A stretch of DNA of 64,000 nucleotides from Xiphydria camelus (GCA_963678675.1 OY783194.1:13158972-13222971), one strand, 5' to 3'; positions 12,543-23,707 are shown, counted from the first letter of the stretch. Notes: a model not told the origin generated them from the sequence alone. Program-made: numbers and translations.

Positions 12543-12565
12543 GACTGATAACTTTATGATGATGA
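11008..12565 (+). mobile_element. 5'-truncated RTE-type retroposon with 12-bp target duplication
   Basis: The copy is bounded by TGTCTTTCAAAT at 10,996-11,007 and again at 12,566-12,577, a target-site duplication typical of target-primed reverse transcription. The 3' end is a short ATG/GATGAT repeat tail directly before the second copy, as seen in RTE/BovB-type elements. The 5' end begins within the reverse transcriptase region, so the endonuclease is missing. It inserted into the DDE_Tnp_4 transposase relic close to that gene's stop codon. Confidence 0.92.
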
Positions 12566-13096
12566 TGTCTTTCAAATAATGAATATTAATTGTAATGTCA
12601 TTATGTTTCATCTCTGCTAAATAGGAAATGGCTTGAGAATATTGATAAGTACCCGTAAATATTTTCAAGTCTTTTTCAGTCATTTCTGGACAATCTAAAA
12701 AATCAGATGAGGTTATTTGGTGAAACGGTACTTTTCTGCGCTTCCAACCATCTTTCTCGACTTGAATACTAAGAGTATCGTTTACATTACATCTCCATGT
12801 CATATAGTCCAGGATTTCTTCAGCTAATTGATCGTCGCTATTTAGATGTTTACCAAATTAATTATGTAAGAAACAAGCCGTCTTGCAAATTAAACTGGTT
12901 TTTTGAAGTATTTCATTGTGAAGTTTTTTATCTAAAAGTGTGAACTTTTGTTTGATAATCCCACGTATAGCTTCTACTAGCCACCGAACTTTAGTGAAAT
13001 ATCGAGAGTGATTTGATTCTTCACACGACAATTGAGCACGTTTTCCTTTCAATGCAGGCATGTGTACTTCAAAACCTTGCTGTTCCAAATATTCTA

Positions 13097-14377
13097 TTGG
13101 GTCTATGCATGATTCCGTAGCGAAAATTGAATAAATTTAAAGCGCAAAATATTTAGAAGAAAAAGCGATTATCAACTAAATATGTTCCATTCTGTTCAAT
13201 GACATTCAGCCATCTCTCCACGAGCTTCATTATCTTTCTTCCATAGAAGTCCTGAAATTTTTGGGCAAAGAAGTCATCCAAGCGGTTTTTGAGGAAGTTT
13301 AGGGAACTGAAGGTTTTGTTATTCAAATTGTTCTGTAGCGCCTGGAACAAATAAAAGTCTGAAGGTGCTAGGTCCGGACTATACGGTGAGTGTACCAAAA
13401 CATCCCACCCGAACCGCATTAATTTTTGCCGAGTCACCAGAGAAACGTGTGACCTAGCGTTGTCCTGGTGGAACACAACGCCTTTTCTGTTCGCCAATTC
13501 GGGCCGCTTCTGATCAATTGCTTGCTTTAATTTAGCCAGTTGTGAACAGTACTTGGTGGAATCAATCCTTTTCTTGGGTGGCAACAGCTCATAATAGACG
13601 ATTCCTTTATAATCCCACCAGATACTGATCATGACCTTCTTCGGATATAATCCTGCCTTTGCGACCGTTTGAGGAGCCTCTCCGCGCTTCGACCATGATC
13701 TTTTCCGGCTGATATTATTGTAGCCAATCCACTTTTCATCGCCACTAATCATCTGCTTTAAAAATGGTTCATTTTGATGGCGTTTGAGCAGCGAGTCGCA
13801 AGCACAAATTTGGTCCATTAAATTCTTTTCGCTCAGTTTGTGCGGCACCCAAACATCAAGCTTGTTTGCCGTCCCAAGCTTCCGTAAATGCCTCGAAACA
13901 GTTGATTGGTTAATGTTGAGGTTATATCCGATCTCTGTAGTCATCAAATGCTGGTCGGAGTCGATTAAAGCCTTGATTTGATCGACATCAGTAGTGACTG
14001 GCTGACCAGAGCGAGGAGCATCTTCGAGATCAAAATCTTCACAACGAAATTTCGCAAACCATTTCCGACACACACTTTCGCTTACGGCATTCTCTCCGTA
14101 CACGGCGTATATTTTTTGTGGGTTTGCAATGCGTTTTTGCCTTTTCAGAAATAAAAAAGCGAAATGCACCGAAAATACACGTTTTTTCCTTCCACGTTCA
14201 AAATATAATTAGACTTCGTATACGTCACGGATTTCGATGAATACTTTCTTAAAATGCCGGCACAAATTTCAGCTTTCATTTAATGTACGACACTCCATAC
14301 TTTTAACACATGTGGTAGCGGAAAAATAATAGCGAACATCTGTCAGGATTTCGCTACGGAATCATGCATAGACCCAA
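13097..14377. mobile_element. Mariner element, 1,281 bp, TA flanked
   Basis: Terminal repeats start TTGGGTCTATGC and are identical over 29 bp at both ends; TA flanks are at 13,095-13,096 and 14,378-14,379. Length, terminal repeats and transposase all fit a complete mariner. It sits inside the DDE_Tnp_4 relic, so it is younger than that gene. Confidence 0.95.
13153..14169 (-). CDS. Mariner transposase, DD34D
   Basis: About 338 residues without an internal stop. An N-terminal helix-turn-helix (CRKWFAKF near residues 34-41, and a second at TVSRHLRKLG near 90-99), the linker motif WVPH at 107-110, then the catalytic triad: Asp144 in SGDEKW, Asp236 in HQDNARSH and Asp271 in PYSPDLAPSDF, with 34 residues between the last two, the DD34D spacing. 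This would cut and paste the element at TA sites. WVPHxL and SPDLAPSD fit the cecropia/mellifera branches. Odd point: the first codon counted here is GTG; the frame is open further upstream to a TAA near 14,212, but I see no in-frame ATG before about residue 66-76, so the start codon is probably mutated and the copy may be inactive despite its otherwise whole frame. Confidence 0.93.
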   Translation of the reverse strand: MHFAFLFLKRQKRIANPQKIYAVYGENAVSESVCRKWFAKFRCEDFDLEDAPRSGQPVTTDVDQIKALIDSDQHLMTTEIGYNLNINQSTVSRHLRKLGTANKLDVWVPHKLSEKNLMDQICACDSLLKRHQNEPFLKQMISGDEKWIGYNNISRKRSWSKRGEAPQTVAKAGLYPKKVMISIWWDYKGIVYYELLPPKKRIDSTKYCSQLAKLKQAIDQKRPELANRKGVVFHQDNARSHVSLVTRQKLMRFGWDVLVHSPYSPDLAPSDFYLFQALQNNLNNKTFSSLNFLKNRLDDFFAQKFQDFYGRKIMKLVERWLNVIEQNGTYLVDNRFFF

Positions 14378-14789
14378 TATAATATCCCGAAAGCCTCTAT
14401 CAAGGACCAATTTATCTCCTCTACGAAGCAAGTTTCTCAATTCCGGTGAAGAATTAAAAATATCACGCAGAATCTCCGCATCATTGACATTTGTCAAATA
14501 AGGACCTAACATATCGACAATACAACCATTTGTCGTACAAATTGTAAATGGATTGCATGGAGGTACTTTTTTTTTTGGCCAGGGTATGATTTGCGCTGAT
14601 ACTCATTATTAGAACTTGTTTGATGTCTAATGTACGTACAATCACAAATAAGGATTAATTCACTATCTGCATTCAAGAGTTCTTTAGCAACTTTTGAAGT
14701 CTCAGTTTCTATGAGATTATTTCTGTTAACACTATTTAAATGAAAATAAAAAGGGAGAGTATCTCTTTAAAAAGACGTCAAAATTTCGT

Positions 14790-15522
14790 CAAAATAACAC
14801 AGGCCTCCGAAATTAAAGTTATTGAAAAATACAAGAGAAGTTTTCGCTGATTTTTATGTTATTTGGTGTGCTGATTTCTAAACTGGCATCCATTTTTTCC
14901 CATCACGTAAGGATTTTTTGTAAAATCGATATCGCTATTTTTGCTAGAATCTTATTTGAAAATTAATTATCTCGAACAATTTTGCGTACTATCTGGCAAC
15001 AGTGGTTTTTATCTATTCAAATATATGTAAAATAATCGATTTTTGGTGAAGCAAATTAATTTTTCAGCAATCGATTATTTTGTATAGGTTTAAATGGATG
15101 AAAACCACTGTACCAGATCGCAGGAGCCTTCTCTGGTCGAGAGGAAAACTGAACGTTCCCTTGGGTTTAAACTTAAATACATCAACTTATGGTGTAGTTT
15201 CTAGAGAAAAATCACCAACATACTATTTTAATTTGTTTTCATTAAGATAAGTTACATGAAATAGGTTATCGACCAAAAGTTTAAAAGTTAGAAATGTTCA
15301 TAAAAATCCAAGTAAACTTAAATTTTTCAAGAAAACTTGACTGGATAGAACTTTCATATTATTATTTTTTAAATCAACACCAAAAAATACATAAAGTTCA
15401 GTCGTCACTTCCCTTGTATTTTTTCCCTTGTAATTGTTAAAAGGAAGAAATCATACTATTTCAATTTCCACTTCTTAATTTGATAAGAAAAACAACAACC
15501 GCTTGAAAGACTGATCGATTAC
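14790..15522. other. Non-coding spacer with a hairpin
   Basis: Contains an imperfect palindrome at about 14,985-15,125 (TATCTGGCAACAGTGG paired with CCACTGTACCAGAT) that looks like a small MITE. The rest shows no gene. Confidence 0.5.
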
Positions 15523-16305
15523 ACAGTCACACACAAAAAAAAAGTGGGGTATACTTTTCATGCGATATAATATATCCACATATTATGTTGTCCGTAGAAA
15601 TTTCGCCTCCTAATCATGAATCCGGTGTCCAAATTTGGCCATAACATCACATTTTTTTTTAATCTCAAAAAAACCAGCTAGAGATCATGATTTTCAAAAA
15701 GTTAATGGACTTAAACCAAATTCGGTATAGGGGTTTTTTTGGGTCGCTGATCACGAATCAGAAGTCGGATTTCAAAAATTCAAGAAGGCGGATCCAATAT
15801 GGCGGACGAGATTTTCGAAAATCGACGGATTCATGCCGAATTTGGTATAGGAGATTTTTCCGTCGCTGATTAAGAATATGAAGTTATATTTGCAAAATTT
15901 GGAAATTTTCGGAAATCTCATCCGCCATATTCGATCCGCCATCTTTAATTTTTGAAATCTAACTTCAGATTCGTGATCATCGACCCAAAAAACCCCCCTA
16001 TACCAAATTTGACATGAATCCGTAGATTTTCGAAAATATCGCCCGCCATATTGGATCCGCCATCTTGAATTTCTGAAATCTGACTTCAGATTCATGATCA
16101 ACGACCCAAAAAATCCCCTATACCGAATTTGGTTTAAGTTCATTAACTTTTTGAAAATCATGATCTCTGGTTGGTTTTTGGAGGTTAGAAAAAATTGTGA
16201 TGTGATGGCCAATTTTTGATACCATATTTGTGATCAGGAGGCAAAATTACTACGGATAACATATATCGCATGAAAAGTATACCCCACTTTTTTTTGTGTG
16301 ACTGT
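15523..16305. mobile_element. Palindromic element with ATGGCGGATCC interior
   Basis: Ends are ACAGTCACACACAAAA and its complement; the inverted arms extend about 200 bp and include a 'gtggggtata' segment. The interior consists of the about 115-bp units also at 2,484-2,815. A partial copy with the same left end is at 58,528-58,945. Non-coding. No clear target duplication. Confidence 0.88.
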
Positions 16306-16366
16306 CTTATCTTTACCGCGCATAGAAGAAAGCATATTTCATATTTTATTTATATTTTCATATGAA

Positions 16367-16910
16367 CAAAACGAGTCTGCTAGTACTCGAGACACTGATG
16401 TATAAACATCTCGTGAGCGGTAACTATGGAACGGAAATGTGATTGGGATTTGTGAATATTGGTATCTGTAATCGAAGTAATTTCAAACAATTTTAAATCT
16501 TATAACTGTAGACAAATATTTTTCATTTTCATTTTCATTTAATAATGCCGCGCTTGACACAATCGGCTTATGATAGCTAAAATAAATAAGTGAGTCGGAA
16601 TAGAGCCGATCAACGAGGAGTTACTCCGACTCACTTACTGTACATGGCGAACACCACTTCCATACAACATTGTTCTGCCAGATATTTACACATCAATTAG
16701 TAATTCTAACTTGTAATGAAATTGTAATGAATTATTAAATGAAAATGAAAATGAAATATATTTATCTACAGTTATAAGATTTAAAATTGTTTGAAATTAC
16801 TTCGATTACAGATACCAATATTCACAAATCCCAATCACATTTCCGTTCCATAGTTACCGCTCACGAGATGTTTACACATCATTGTCTCGAGTACTAGCAG
16901 ACTCGTTTTG
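16367..16910. mobile_element. Palindromic element with about 190-bp arms
   Basis: The left arm starts CAAAACGAGTCTGCTAGTAC; the right arm ends with the complement. Near-perfect pairing continues through 'atcttataactgtaga'. The loop contains a second hairpin around AGTGAGTCGGA/TCCGACTCACT. Non-coding. Confidence 0.88.
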
Positions 16911-17459
16911 TTTTTTTTTCTCGTACCTGGATAAGCCGGGTACTACATTAAATGGCTCGCGACGACCCGTCCAATAATTCATTTTCAGGAAAGGTATAAA
17001 CCGTGGTGTTTGCAGCTTACATTCCCGGAATATGCCGTTTCGGAGAACTTAGGATTAGCTAAGGATTGGCGAGGTATTTATGACTGTGATACTATTAAAC
17101 GGTGCGAACCGTTATGTCGAATTCCATTTATTCGCTCGTTATTTCTCGATAGAATAGCAATCCTAAATTAGTATAGAATATTTGAATTTTACCGCTATAA
17201 AATCTAGTAACCCTTGAAGGTTGTACGGCCTTAGGATCTAATCTAGTTGCATATGCGACACTGCACAAATTTACATGTACCATATGTCCGCGATGAATCA
17301 GACCATATCAAAATTGCGAGTTTTGCTTGAGCACCCCCGTGGGTCTCCTCGTCCAATAGAATCACCGGAGAAGCCTGAATGCGCATGCGTAGTCATCCGC
17401 GTTGGCGTCGTCAGCAAGTTCAGATCGGTTATTTCGATAACCGATGTCCGTATGACCGA
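16911..17459. other. Spacer without recognised gene
   Basis: Nothing supported beyond short frames. Confidence 0.45.
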
Positions 17460-18125
17460 TGTCTATATGACCTTGAAATTTACCTTTGGCCGGGCTTGGT
17501 GGCCGAGGCGAATTCGAGCAATTTTTACCGGTAGAAGTGGAGTCGGTAGTTAGAGTTGGTGTCAATTCGGGAGATCGAAGCGTTTAACCTCGAAATCATG
17601 AATTTATGAATAATGGAAATTACTCACCATTATTCACAAATCCACGATTTCAAGGTTAGACGCTTCGATCTCCCGAATTGACACCAACTCTAACTACCGA
17701 CTCGACTTCTACCGGTAAAAATTGCTCGAATACCGATCAAGCCCGGCCGAAGGTAAATTTCAAGGTCCCTGTAATAGTGCGGTTCTGGACGAGACATACG
17801 GTATGCGGTATACCGTATGTCTCACTCTGTATTGACCAGTTTGAAATTACTTTCGGGCAGGCTTGGTCGGTACTCGAGTTATTTAATACCGGTAGAAGTC
17901 GAGTCGGTAGTTAGAGTTGGTGTCAATTCGAGAGTCGAAGCATCTAACCTCGAAATTATGAATTTGTGAATAATGGAAATTACTCATCATTATTCACAAA
18001 TTCACAATTTCGAGGTTAGACTTTTCGATCACTCGAATTGACACCTACTCTAACTACCGACTCGACTTCTACCGGTATTAAATGACTCGAGTACCGACCA
18101 AGCCTGCCCAAAGGTAATTTCAAAC
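17460..18125. repeat. Two copies of a hairpin element in direct order
   Basis: The first palindrome is 17,460-17,765 (centre about 17,614), the second 17,830-18,125 (centre about 17,980). Both have arms with TCTACCGGTA, 'gtcggtagttagagttggtgtc' type sequence and 'taacctcgaaat'. The arm motif also occurs inside the 1.95-kb palindrome at 43.5-45.4 kb, linking the families. Non-coding. Confidence 0.85.
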
Positions 18126-18128
18126 TGG

Positions 18129-18330
18129 CCAATATATACAGAGTGGGACATACGGTACAGAGTGGGACATACGGTATCCCGTAAGAAACGCAACAAGCGA
18201 CATTTACCTTCGGCAGTATTTGCCAACGGTGCACATGTAAAAGACTCAAACACCGTCGGGGCAAATACTGCCGAAGAAAAATGTCGCTTGTTGCGTTTCT
18301 TACGGGACGTGCGGTATACGGTATTACGGT
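18129..18330. repeat. Hairpin with arms CCCGTAAGAAACGC
   Basis: The arm at about 18,178-18,227 pairs with 18,256-18,305 (around CTTCGGCAGTATTTG). It is preceded by two direct copies of 'agagtgggacatacggta'. The ACATACGGTA motif equals the terminus of the palindrome at 43,454. Confidence 0.8.
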
Positions 18331-18624
18331 ATATATAGATTATTTAGACAGAGGTTCAAGTGTTAGCTGTTTATGGAGCGCGTGGGGAAGCTAGGAGAAA
18401 GTGACTAGGCTTGTGTGCGTCACCAATGCTAGCTGCGCTATTAGTAGGTTGTATGGCGATTTACTATATCGACATCATCGACATGAAAATGTAATGCCAC
18501 CTTAGGCCGTAAGCGCTGAAGTAGCTGCGCACGAATCACTGCGCACTAATTACATACGGTTTCACATTTCCGTCCCGTTTCCCGAGGTTTACCCTCATAC
18601 CGCCGTATAATAGATGTTTACACA

Positions 18625-18860
18625 TCAAAAACCAATCAGTAACTTCACTTGATCTTCAGGGGGAGACAAATTACTTATTTTTTCTATAAGTGCAGAATCT
18701 CTTTCTACAGAAAGATTTTCTATCAAGGTTTGTACAAAACTTGAATTAGAAATCACTTTTAAAAGGCATAGATCGTCGTGATAGAACTTTTTTTTCGATG
18801 AAATGATTTTTGCAACATTGATTTCGAATAGGAATAAATATTCTTCTTTTAATATACGCC
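18625..18860 (-). pseudogene. Coding-like fragment, possibly N-terminus of the DDE_Tnp_4 gene
   Basis: On the minus strand an open stretch of about 75 codons without ATG reads through SFVQTLIENLSVERDSALIE and ISNLSPPEDQVKLLIGF, then ends where a repeat begins. The strand matches the DDE_Tnp_4 pieces at 10.99-14.79 kb and the block resembles the region ahead of the DDE domain in such transposases (a leucine-rich segment ending in a G-F motif). This is inference; it could be another protein. Confidence 0.35.
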
Positions 18861-19140
18861 TGCTTTCGAGATTCGAAAGGAATGAGAGTTATGTTGTTTG
18901 TTGATCCGCAAACACAGCATTACTTATGTAGAGTAGTTCTCAAGATAAAATATATTTTCGTTTTTTGGCTTTTTCACGATAACTTTTGATTAAATCAATA
19001 TTTTCATCTAAAAATTTACTGAGAATTTACTTATATACAGGGTGTCCCATTTGAAACAGTTCGACTAAAAACTTTTCAAGGAACGGATTTACAGCGAAGT
19101 GTGTGCTATGGCAGTTGTAGGGTTCGAAGGGGGAAACTTA

Positions 19141-19266
19141 GGGCCGGTTTTATCAACAGGTATAAACGCGGTATAGCGCTATACTGAGAATAACCATAAG
19201 GCTTATTGCTGGTTATTCTCAGTATAGCGCTATACCGCGTTTATACCGTGTTGGTAAAACCGGCCC
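19141..19266. mobile_element. 126-bp PIF/Harbinger-type MITE
   Basis: A nearly perfect hairpin starting GGGCCGGTTTTATCAACAGG, flanked by TTA at 19,138-19,140 and 19,267-19,269. The opposite arm of element A carries no such hairpin, confirming insertion. A 3-bp TTA duplication with GGGCC termini is typical of PIF/Harbinger MITEs. Confidence 0.9.
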
Positions 19267-19528
19267 TTAATGTTAGTAAAATCTAGGCCCCCACTGCTCA
19301 TGTTTTTATGCTACGAGCATAATGTCATTTTTCTTAAATGGCAACAAAATTTTTGATTCCCCTCAAGTTGTGCAGCTTCCTGAGATGTATTTAGCCATAC
19401 CATATTTTATGATATCCCTATCGATTTTTCTTCAAATATCGTACAAAAATAGGGAAACATGAGAATATTTTTATTTAGGCTCGATTATAGGTTTTGTACA
19501 TCTGTGTTCACATAGCTGTAATAAAAAA

Positions 19529-19774
19529 TCATTCTAAAAGGTGTTCGATGTTACCGCCATTGGCAGCGAGGCATAACTCCAATCGACGTCGGAAGTTTCC
19601 TGTTACAGATCGAAGGACTCCAGGTGGAATGTACGTGATCACATTTCTGATGCGTCTTTGCATATCTACAGGTGTTGTTGGTCGATTGGTGTACACTGCA
19701 TACAAAATAAGGATCGTCCGGATTGTAACCTTGTTGGTGCTATAGTAATGTTTTTGTTCGAACCGTTTGAACAC
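19529..19774 (-). pseudogene. Inverted copy of the DD41D transposase C-terminus
   Basis: On the minus strand the frame ends with VYTNRPTTPVDMQRRIRN, VTGNFRRRLELCLAANGGN and IEHLLE plus a stop, a diverged copy of the C-terminus encoded on the plus strand at about 21,735-21,905. It is part of the left inverted arm of element A and has no catalytic residues, so it is a by-product of arm duplication and not a gene. Confidence 0.85.
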
Positions 19775-20373
19775 GCCTTAACTCTAGAATGTTATTTATT
19801 TACTAATACGTCAGTCTTTGTCGAACTTAGATCATTCAAACTATGAAAATTTAATGGAGTTTGCAATGGTGCATCCAGCTAGTGAATGTGTTGATATTTT
19901 ACTTATCTTAGGTTAGGGTCAAGGAGTGTATCGAGCGGCGACACGATTGTATGCAGAACGATTTCCCAATAGATAACATCATCCTTCTGCGGCAGTGATT
20001 GGCCAAATCGAAATGAACTGTCGAGAAGGAAGGATTGGGCAACGATTACACCAACAAGGTTACAATCCAGACGATCCTCGCACCATGCTGTATTGGCAAT
20101 GACACATCTGAATCCTCATGTGCGTTTACGTGAAATTGAACGTGACCTAGGAGTTCCTCACAGTACGGCCCACAGAATTCTGCAATCTGTACGGTATCAT
20201 CCATACCATATCACACTGACACAAGCATTGTCACTTCAGGATATGCAGAATCGCGTTAATTTCTGTCAGTGGGCTTTGGAGAAATTGAACAAAGACCCTG
20301 CTTTCTTTCAGTATGTTATGTTTAATGATGAAGCAACGTTTCAGAGCACTGGTTCCTTGAATCGTCACAATTG

Positions 20374-21349
20374 AAGTGTACACGGGAAAAAGGGGCTCAT
20401 CGACATTTTGTATTTAAATAAGTTTTTGGTGTTTTTTCCTATTTACTTAAGGGGGTTATCAAGTCTAGAATTTCCAAAAAATCGATTTTTCTAAATAGCA
20501 TTTTATGAAAGTAGAACTCTTCCGGAAAGTTTTAGTGAAAACCGTACCGCACTACGTTCAAAATTGCCGCCGCTATGGGAGTTCATTTTGTTTGATTTAT
20601 GTGAGCTGGAACCTAAAACCTTTCATAGAAACCTGTTTTCCTCAAAACATGTTTTTCTAACCTTCCGTGCATTGTATCTTAAAAACCGTAGCTCAGATTA
20701 ATTTGAAATTTTTAAGGAATGTTTATACTATCAGTATCTTTGGAATGAACTACTCTTATGCCCCCAAGTTGATTATTTCAATAATTACAGGCCTCTGTTT
20801 ACTTAAAATTTCAAGCTTTTTCTGTACTGTAAATTAAAATGCCTATAAAAATCTATCAAATGATTTTTTCTCAACCATAGTAGTTCATTCCATAGAAAAT
20901 AGTATTGAAAACTAAACTCACTTTACCAAATTGTACTAGATCAACAGGTTTGGCCAAAGTGATATACGGAAGGAGACCGCACAATTTTACCAGACAAACC
21001 TTCAATCTCTGGAACGGCAGTATTTTTTTTCTAAAATTCTGAAAAAATTCAAAATGTTCTTTAAGTAGTAATAAAAATGTTGTGCTAATTCTAATTTAAT
21101 CGGGTTTTTTATTTAGCCCTGAGAAAAATCCCAACAATTAGTAATTTCCGGTATTCTAGACTTGATAACCCCCTTAATTATAAAAACCCTCACATGTTGG
21201 TATGTAGTTTTCATATTTCATTGCACATATCTTAACACAGTAAAAACCTTTGATAAAAAATGTTCTTCAGGGTGACATAGAAAATAAACCTAAAAATTGC
21301 TCTCCTCTGTAAAATGTTGATGAGTTCCCTTTTCCCGTGTACCCTTCAG
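20374..21349. mobile_element. 976-bp insertion inside the DD41D gene
   Basis: Terminal repeats TGTACACGGGAAAA and complement; flanks TTG at 20,371-20,373 and 21,350-21,352. Removing the insertion and one TTG rejoins the transposase frame at RHN/CHYWS, which supports the boundaries. Non-coding itself; it holds a second element at 20,451-21,173. Confidence 0.8.
20451..21173. mobile_element. 723-bp TTAA-flanked element
   Basis: Starts GGGGGTTATCAAGTCTAGAA and ends with the complement; TTAA at 20,447-20,450 and 21,174-21,177. TTAA duplication suggests mobilisation by a piggyBac-type transposase. Non-coding. Confidence 0.88.
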
Positions 21350-22367
21350 TTGTCATTATTGGTCACCTGTAAACTCACATTGGACTCAACAAATTGACCA
21401 TCAACATCGACGGAGTGTAAATATGTGGTGCGGTATGATCGATGGTCAAGTGATTGGACCTTATTTTTTCAATGGTACTGTGAACGGCCCAAATTACCTG
21501 CAATTTTTGCAGAACGAGTTGCCAGTACTCATGGAAAATGTGCATTACGTGACAAGGCAAAGAGCCTGGTTTCAACAAGATGGTGCACCACCGCACTTCG
21601 TTAGAGTTGTTAGGGATTATCTGAACACCCTTTTTCCTAATCGTTGAATTGGTCGTAGAGGTTTCGTTCCATGGCCTGTTCGATCTCCTGATCTCACACC
21701 CCTCGATTTCTATCTATGGGGTTACGTTAAAGATGCAGTGTACACCAATCGACCAACAACACCTGCAGATATGCAAAGACGCATCAGCAATGAGATTACG
21801 CACATTCCACCTAAAGTCCTTCGATCTGTAACAGGAAACTTCCAATGTCGATTGGAGTTATGCCTCGCTGTCAATGGCGGTAACATCGAACACCTTTTAG
21901 AATGATTTTTTATTACAACTACGTGAACACAGATGTGCAAAGTGTGCAACAAAACCTGTAATCGAGCCTAAATAAAAATATTCTCATGTTTCCCTATTTT
22001 TGTACGATATTTCACGAAAAATCGATAGGAATATCATAAAATATGGTATGGCTGATACATCTCGGGAAGCTACACAACTTGAGGAGAATCAAAATATTTT
22101 TTGCCATTTAAGAAAAGTGACATTATGCTCGTAGCATAAAAACATGAGCAGTTGGAGTCTAGATTTTACTAACACTAACAAGGGGACCCTTCGAAAGTCG
22201 GAGCACCGATTGTAATGAATTTTTTTTTTATAAATAAAGGGAAGTCACCTGAGTAACGCTCATACTTTACTTTTGTCCAATGCGCCTTTGTTTATTTAAA
22301 AAAAAAGAAATTGTTTCGACGCGTAAAGTGTGTACTGTAATGTAATACTCGGTATCCAAGATAACGG

Positions 22368-22448
22368 CGTGGCGCAGTCGGCTAAGGCATAGACTTACCA
22401 CGCGGGCGTCCCGCGTTCGATTCCCGTGCATGCACTATCTTTTTTTTT
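22368..22448 (+). promoter_or_regulatory. tRNA-like pol III unit in left arm of B
   Basis: A box TGGCGCAGTCGG at 22,370-22,381, B box GTTCGATTCCC at 22,415-22,425, and a T run from 22,440 that would end pol III transcription. Spacing fits a type 2 promoter. The stems of a real tRNA do not pair (anticodon stem absent), so this is tRNA-like, not a tRNA gene. Confidence 0.72.
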
Positions 22449-22839
22449 GCCAATTTCGAATTTTTTCACTTTTTTTATTATTTAAACTATTGCTACTAAT
22501 CTTTAGAAGTAAAATAAATCTAGGTAAGGCGAAAAAACAAAATTTAAACACGTTCAATTACAAAAAGCATTTTCATTTATTCGTAACAAATGAAATTTTA
22601 AATTTAATTGGTATACTTATCGCTAATTCCATCGGACGATTCCGATGGTGATTCTGGGGCCGACATCTTACATACTTTAGGATGATAAATATCATATAAA
22701 CACTTAAAACACAAAATCTCTTTACACCAAGCACATTTCATAAACGTTACAAAACCGCAGTTACATTTTTGTATCAAATTGCAAACAGCTTACTAAAGAA
22801 TTAGGAAATGTTGTAATTACTTGCTCAAAATCAGGTAAG

Positions 22840-23463
22840 TTGACTACACATTTATACAGAAAATTTCTGGAGACAACGTTGAAGCCTTATGTTAAAGAAG
22901 ATAAATTTGTTTTGCTCGTCGATTCGTGGAGTGGTCAAGCCGATAGTACTTTGTATGACGATGTGTTCACAAACAGTGATGGGGAAGTTACTTGCACATT
23001 AAAAATTATTCCTCCTAAATGTACCCCTTTGTGTCAACCATGTGACGTATACTTTTATCGACAAGTGAAGAATTTTGTGAAGAGATTACAGAATGCGTCA
23101 GATTTATTAAAAGAACAACGAGAACTGTCATCTCGAGAAGACGCAATCAAGATCCACTCAATTATTCATCATCAGTTGAGTGCGCCCGCATTCACCGAGA
23201 TGATTAAATATGCGTGGTTTGCGTCTACATTGATAGAAGAAAGACCTTTTTTCAATAATATAAATGATGTCTGTTTCCCATTGAGCGATTTGAAACAAAA
23301 ATGTAACTGCGGTTTTGTAACGTTTATGAAATGTGCTTGGTGTAAAGAGATTTTGTGTTTTAAGTGTTTATATGATATTTATCATTCTAAAGTATGTAAG
23401 ATATCGGCCCCAGAATCACCATCGGAATCGTCCGATGGAATTAGCGATAAGTATACCAATTAA
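22840..23463 (+). pseudogene. Pogo/DDE_1-like transposase, C-terminal half
   Basis: About 207 residues open. The second catalytic Asp is in KFVLLVDSWSGQ and the third in CTPLCQPCDVYFYRQVKNF, the QPxD motif of DDE_1 (pogo/Tigger/CENP-B-type) enzymes; about 40 residues separate them. Then HHQLSAPAFTEMIKYAWF and a C-terminal cysteine-rich ribbon (CNCGF, CAWC, CFKC, KVC). The DNA-binding half and first Asp are missing because the left arm replaced that part. A diverged relative with the same ribbon is encoded at 29.85-31.4 kb. Not functional alone. Confidence 0.82.
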
Positions 23464-23623
23464 ATTTAAAATTTCACTTGTTACGAATAAATGAAAATGC
23501 TTTTTGTAATTGAACGTGTTTAAATTTTGTTTTTTCGCCTTACCTAGATTTATTTTACTTCTAAAGATTAGTAGCAATAGTTTGAATAATAAAAAAAGTG
23601 AAAAAGTTCGAAATTGGCAAAAA

Positions 23624-23707
23624 AAAAGATAGTGCATGCACGGGAATCGAACGCGGGACGCCCGCGTGGTAAGTCTATGCCTTAGCCGACTGCGCCACGC
23701 CGTTATC
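23624..23707 (-). promoter_or_regulatory. tRNA-like pol III unit in right arm of B
   Basis: The inverted copy of the unit at 22,368-22,448: on the minus strand the A box, B box (GTTCGATTCCC) and T run are all kept, so the two units point toward each other into the element. Confidence 0.7.

Larger units (their letters stand above)
10987..14790 (-). pseudogene. DDE_Tnp_4 (PIF/ISL2EU-like) transposase, interrupted twice
   Basis: The coding pieces run on the minus strand: about 14,790-14,380, then 13,096-12,578, then 11,007 to a stop near 10,991. The first piece contains ILICDCTYIRHQT (likely first Asp), RKSYPGQKK, TTNGCIVDMLGPY and GDKLVLDRGFRD; the second contains GFEVHMPALKGKRAQLS, then CEESNHSRYFTKVRWLVEA with the likely catalytic Glu, and IKQKFTLLDKKLHNEIL. 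This order matches the DDE_Tnp_4 endonuclease fold of PIF/Harbinger and ISL2EU-type elements. A mariner (13,097-14,377) and an RTE copy (11,008-12,565) split it, and a TAA ends the frame at about 12,860 before coding-like sequence resumes. The N-terminus may lie at 18.6 kb. Confidence 0.75.
19916..21905 (+). pseudogene. DD41D Tc1/mariner-like transposase, broken
   Basis: A cut-and-paste transposase. Pieces: an N-terminal helix-turn-helix zone (about 19,920-20,190; REGRIGQRLHQQGYNPDDPR, then VRLREIERDLGVPHSTAHRI), FNDEATFQSTG with the first Asp (about 20,325), then after a 976-bp insertion MWCGMIDGQVIGPYFFNGTV, QQDGAPPHF with the second Asp (about 21,572), and RSPDLTPLDFYLWG with the third (about 21,700). 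Counting across an in-frame TGA (21,645-21,647) gives 41 residues between the last two, hence DD41D. The C-terminus ends LCLAVNGGNIEHLLE. The N-terminal half has further frame changes, so it is dead. Confidence 0.87.

Noticed and set aside
22368..22437. A genuine tRNA gene
   Set aside because: A and B boxes are present but the anticodon and T stems do not pair, and the unit occurs inverted in both arms of a transposon.
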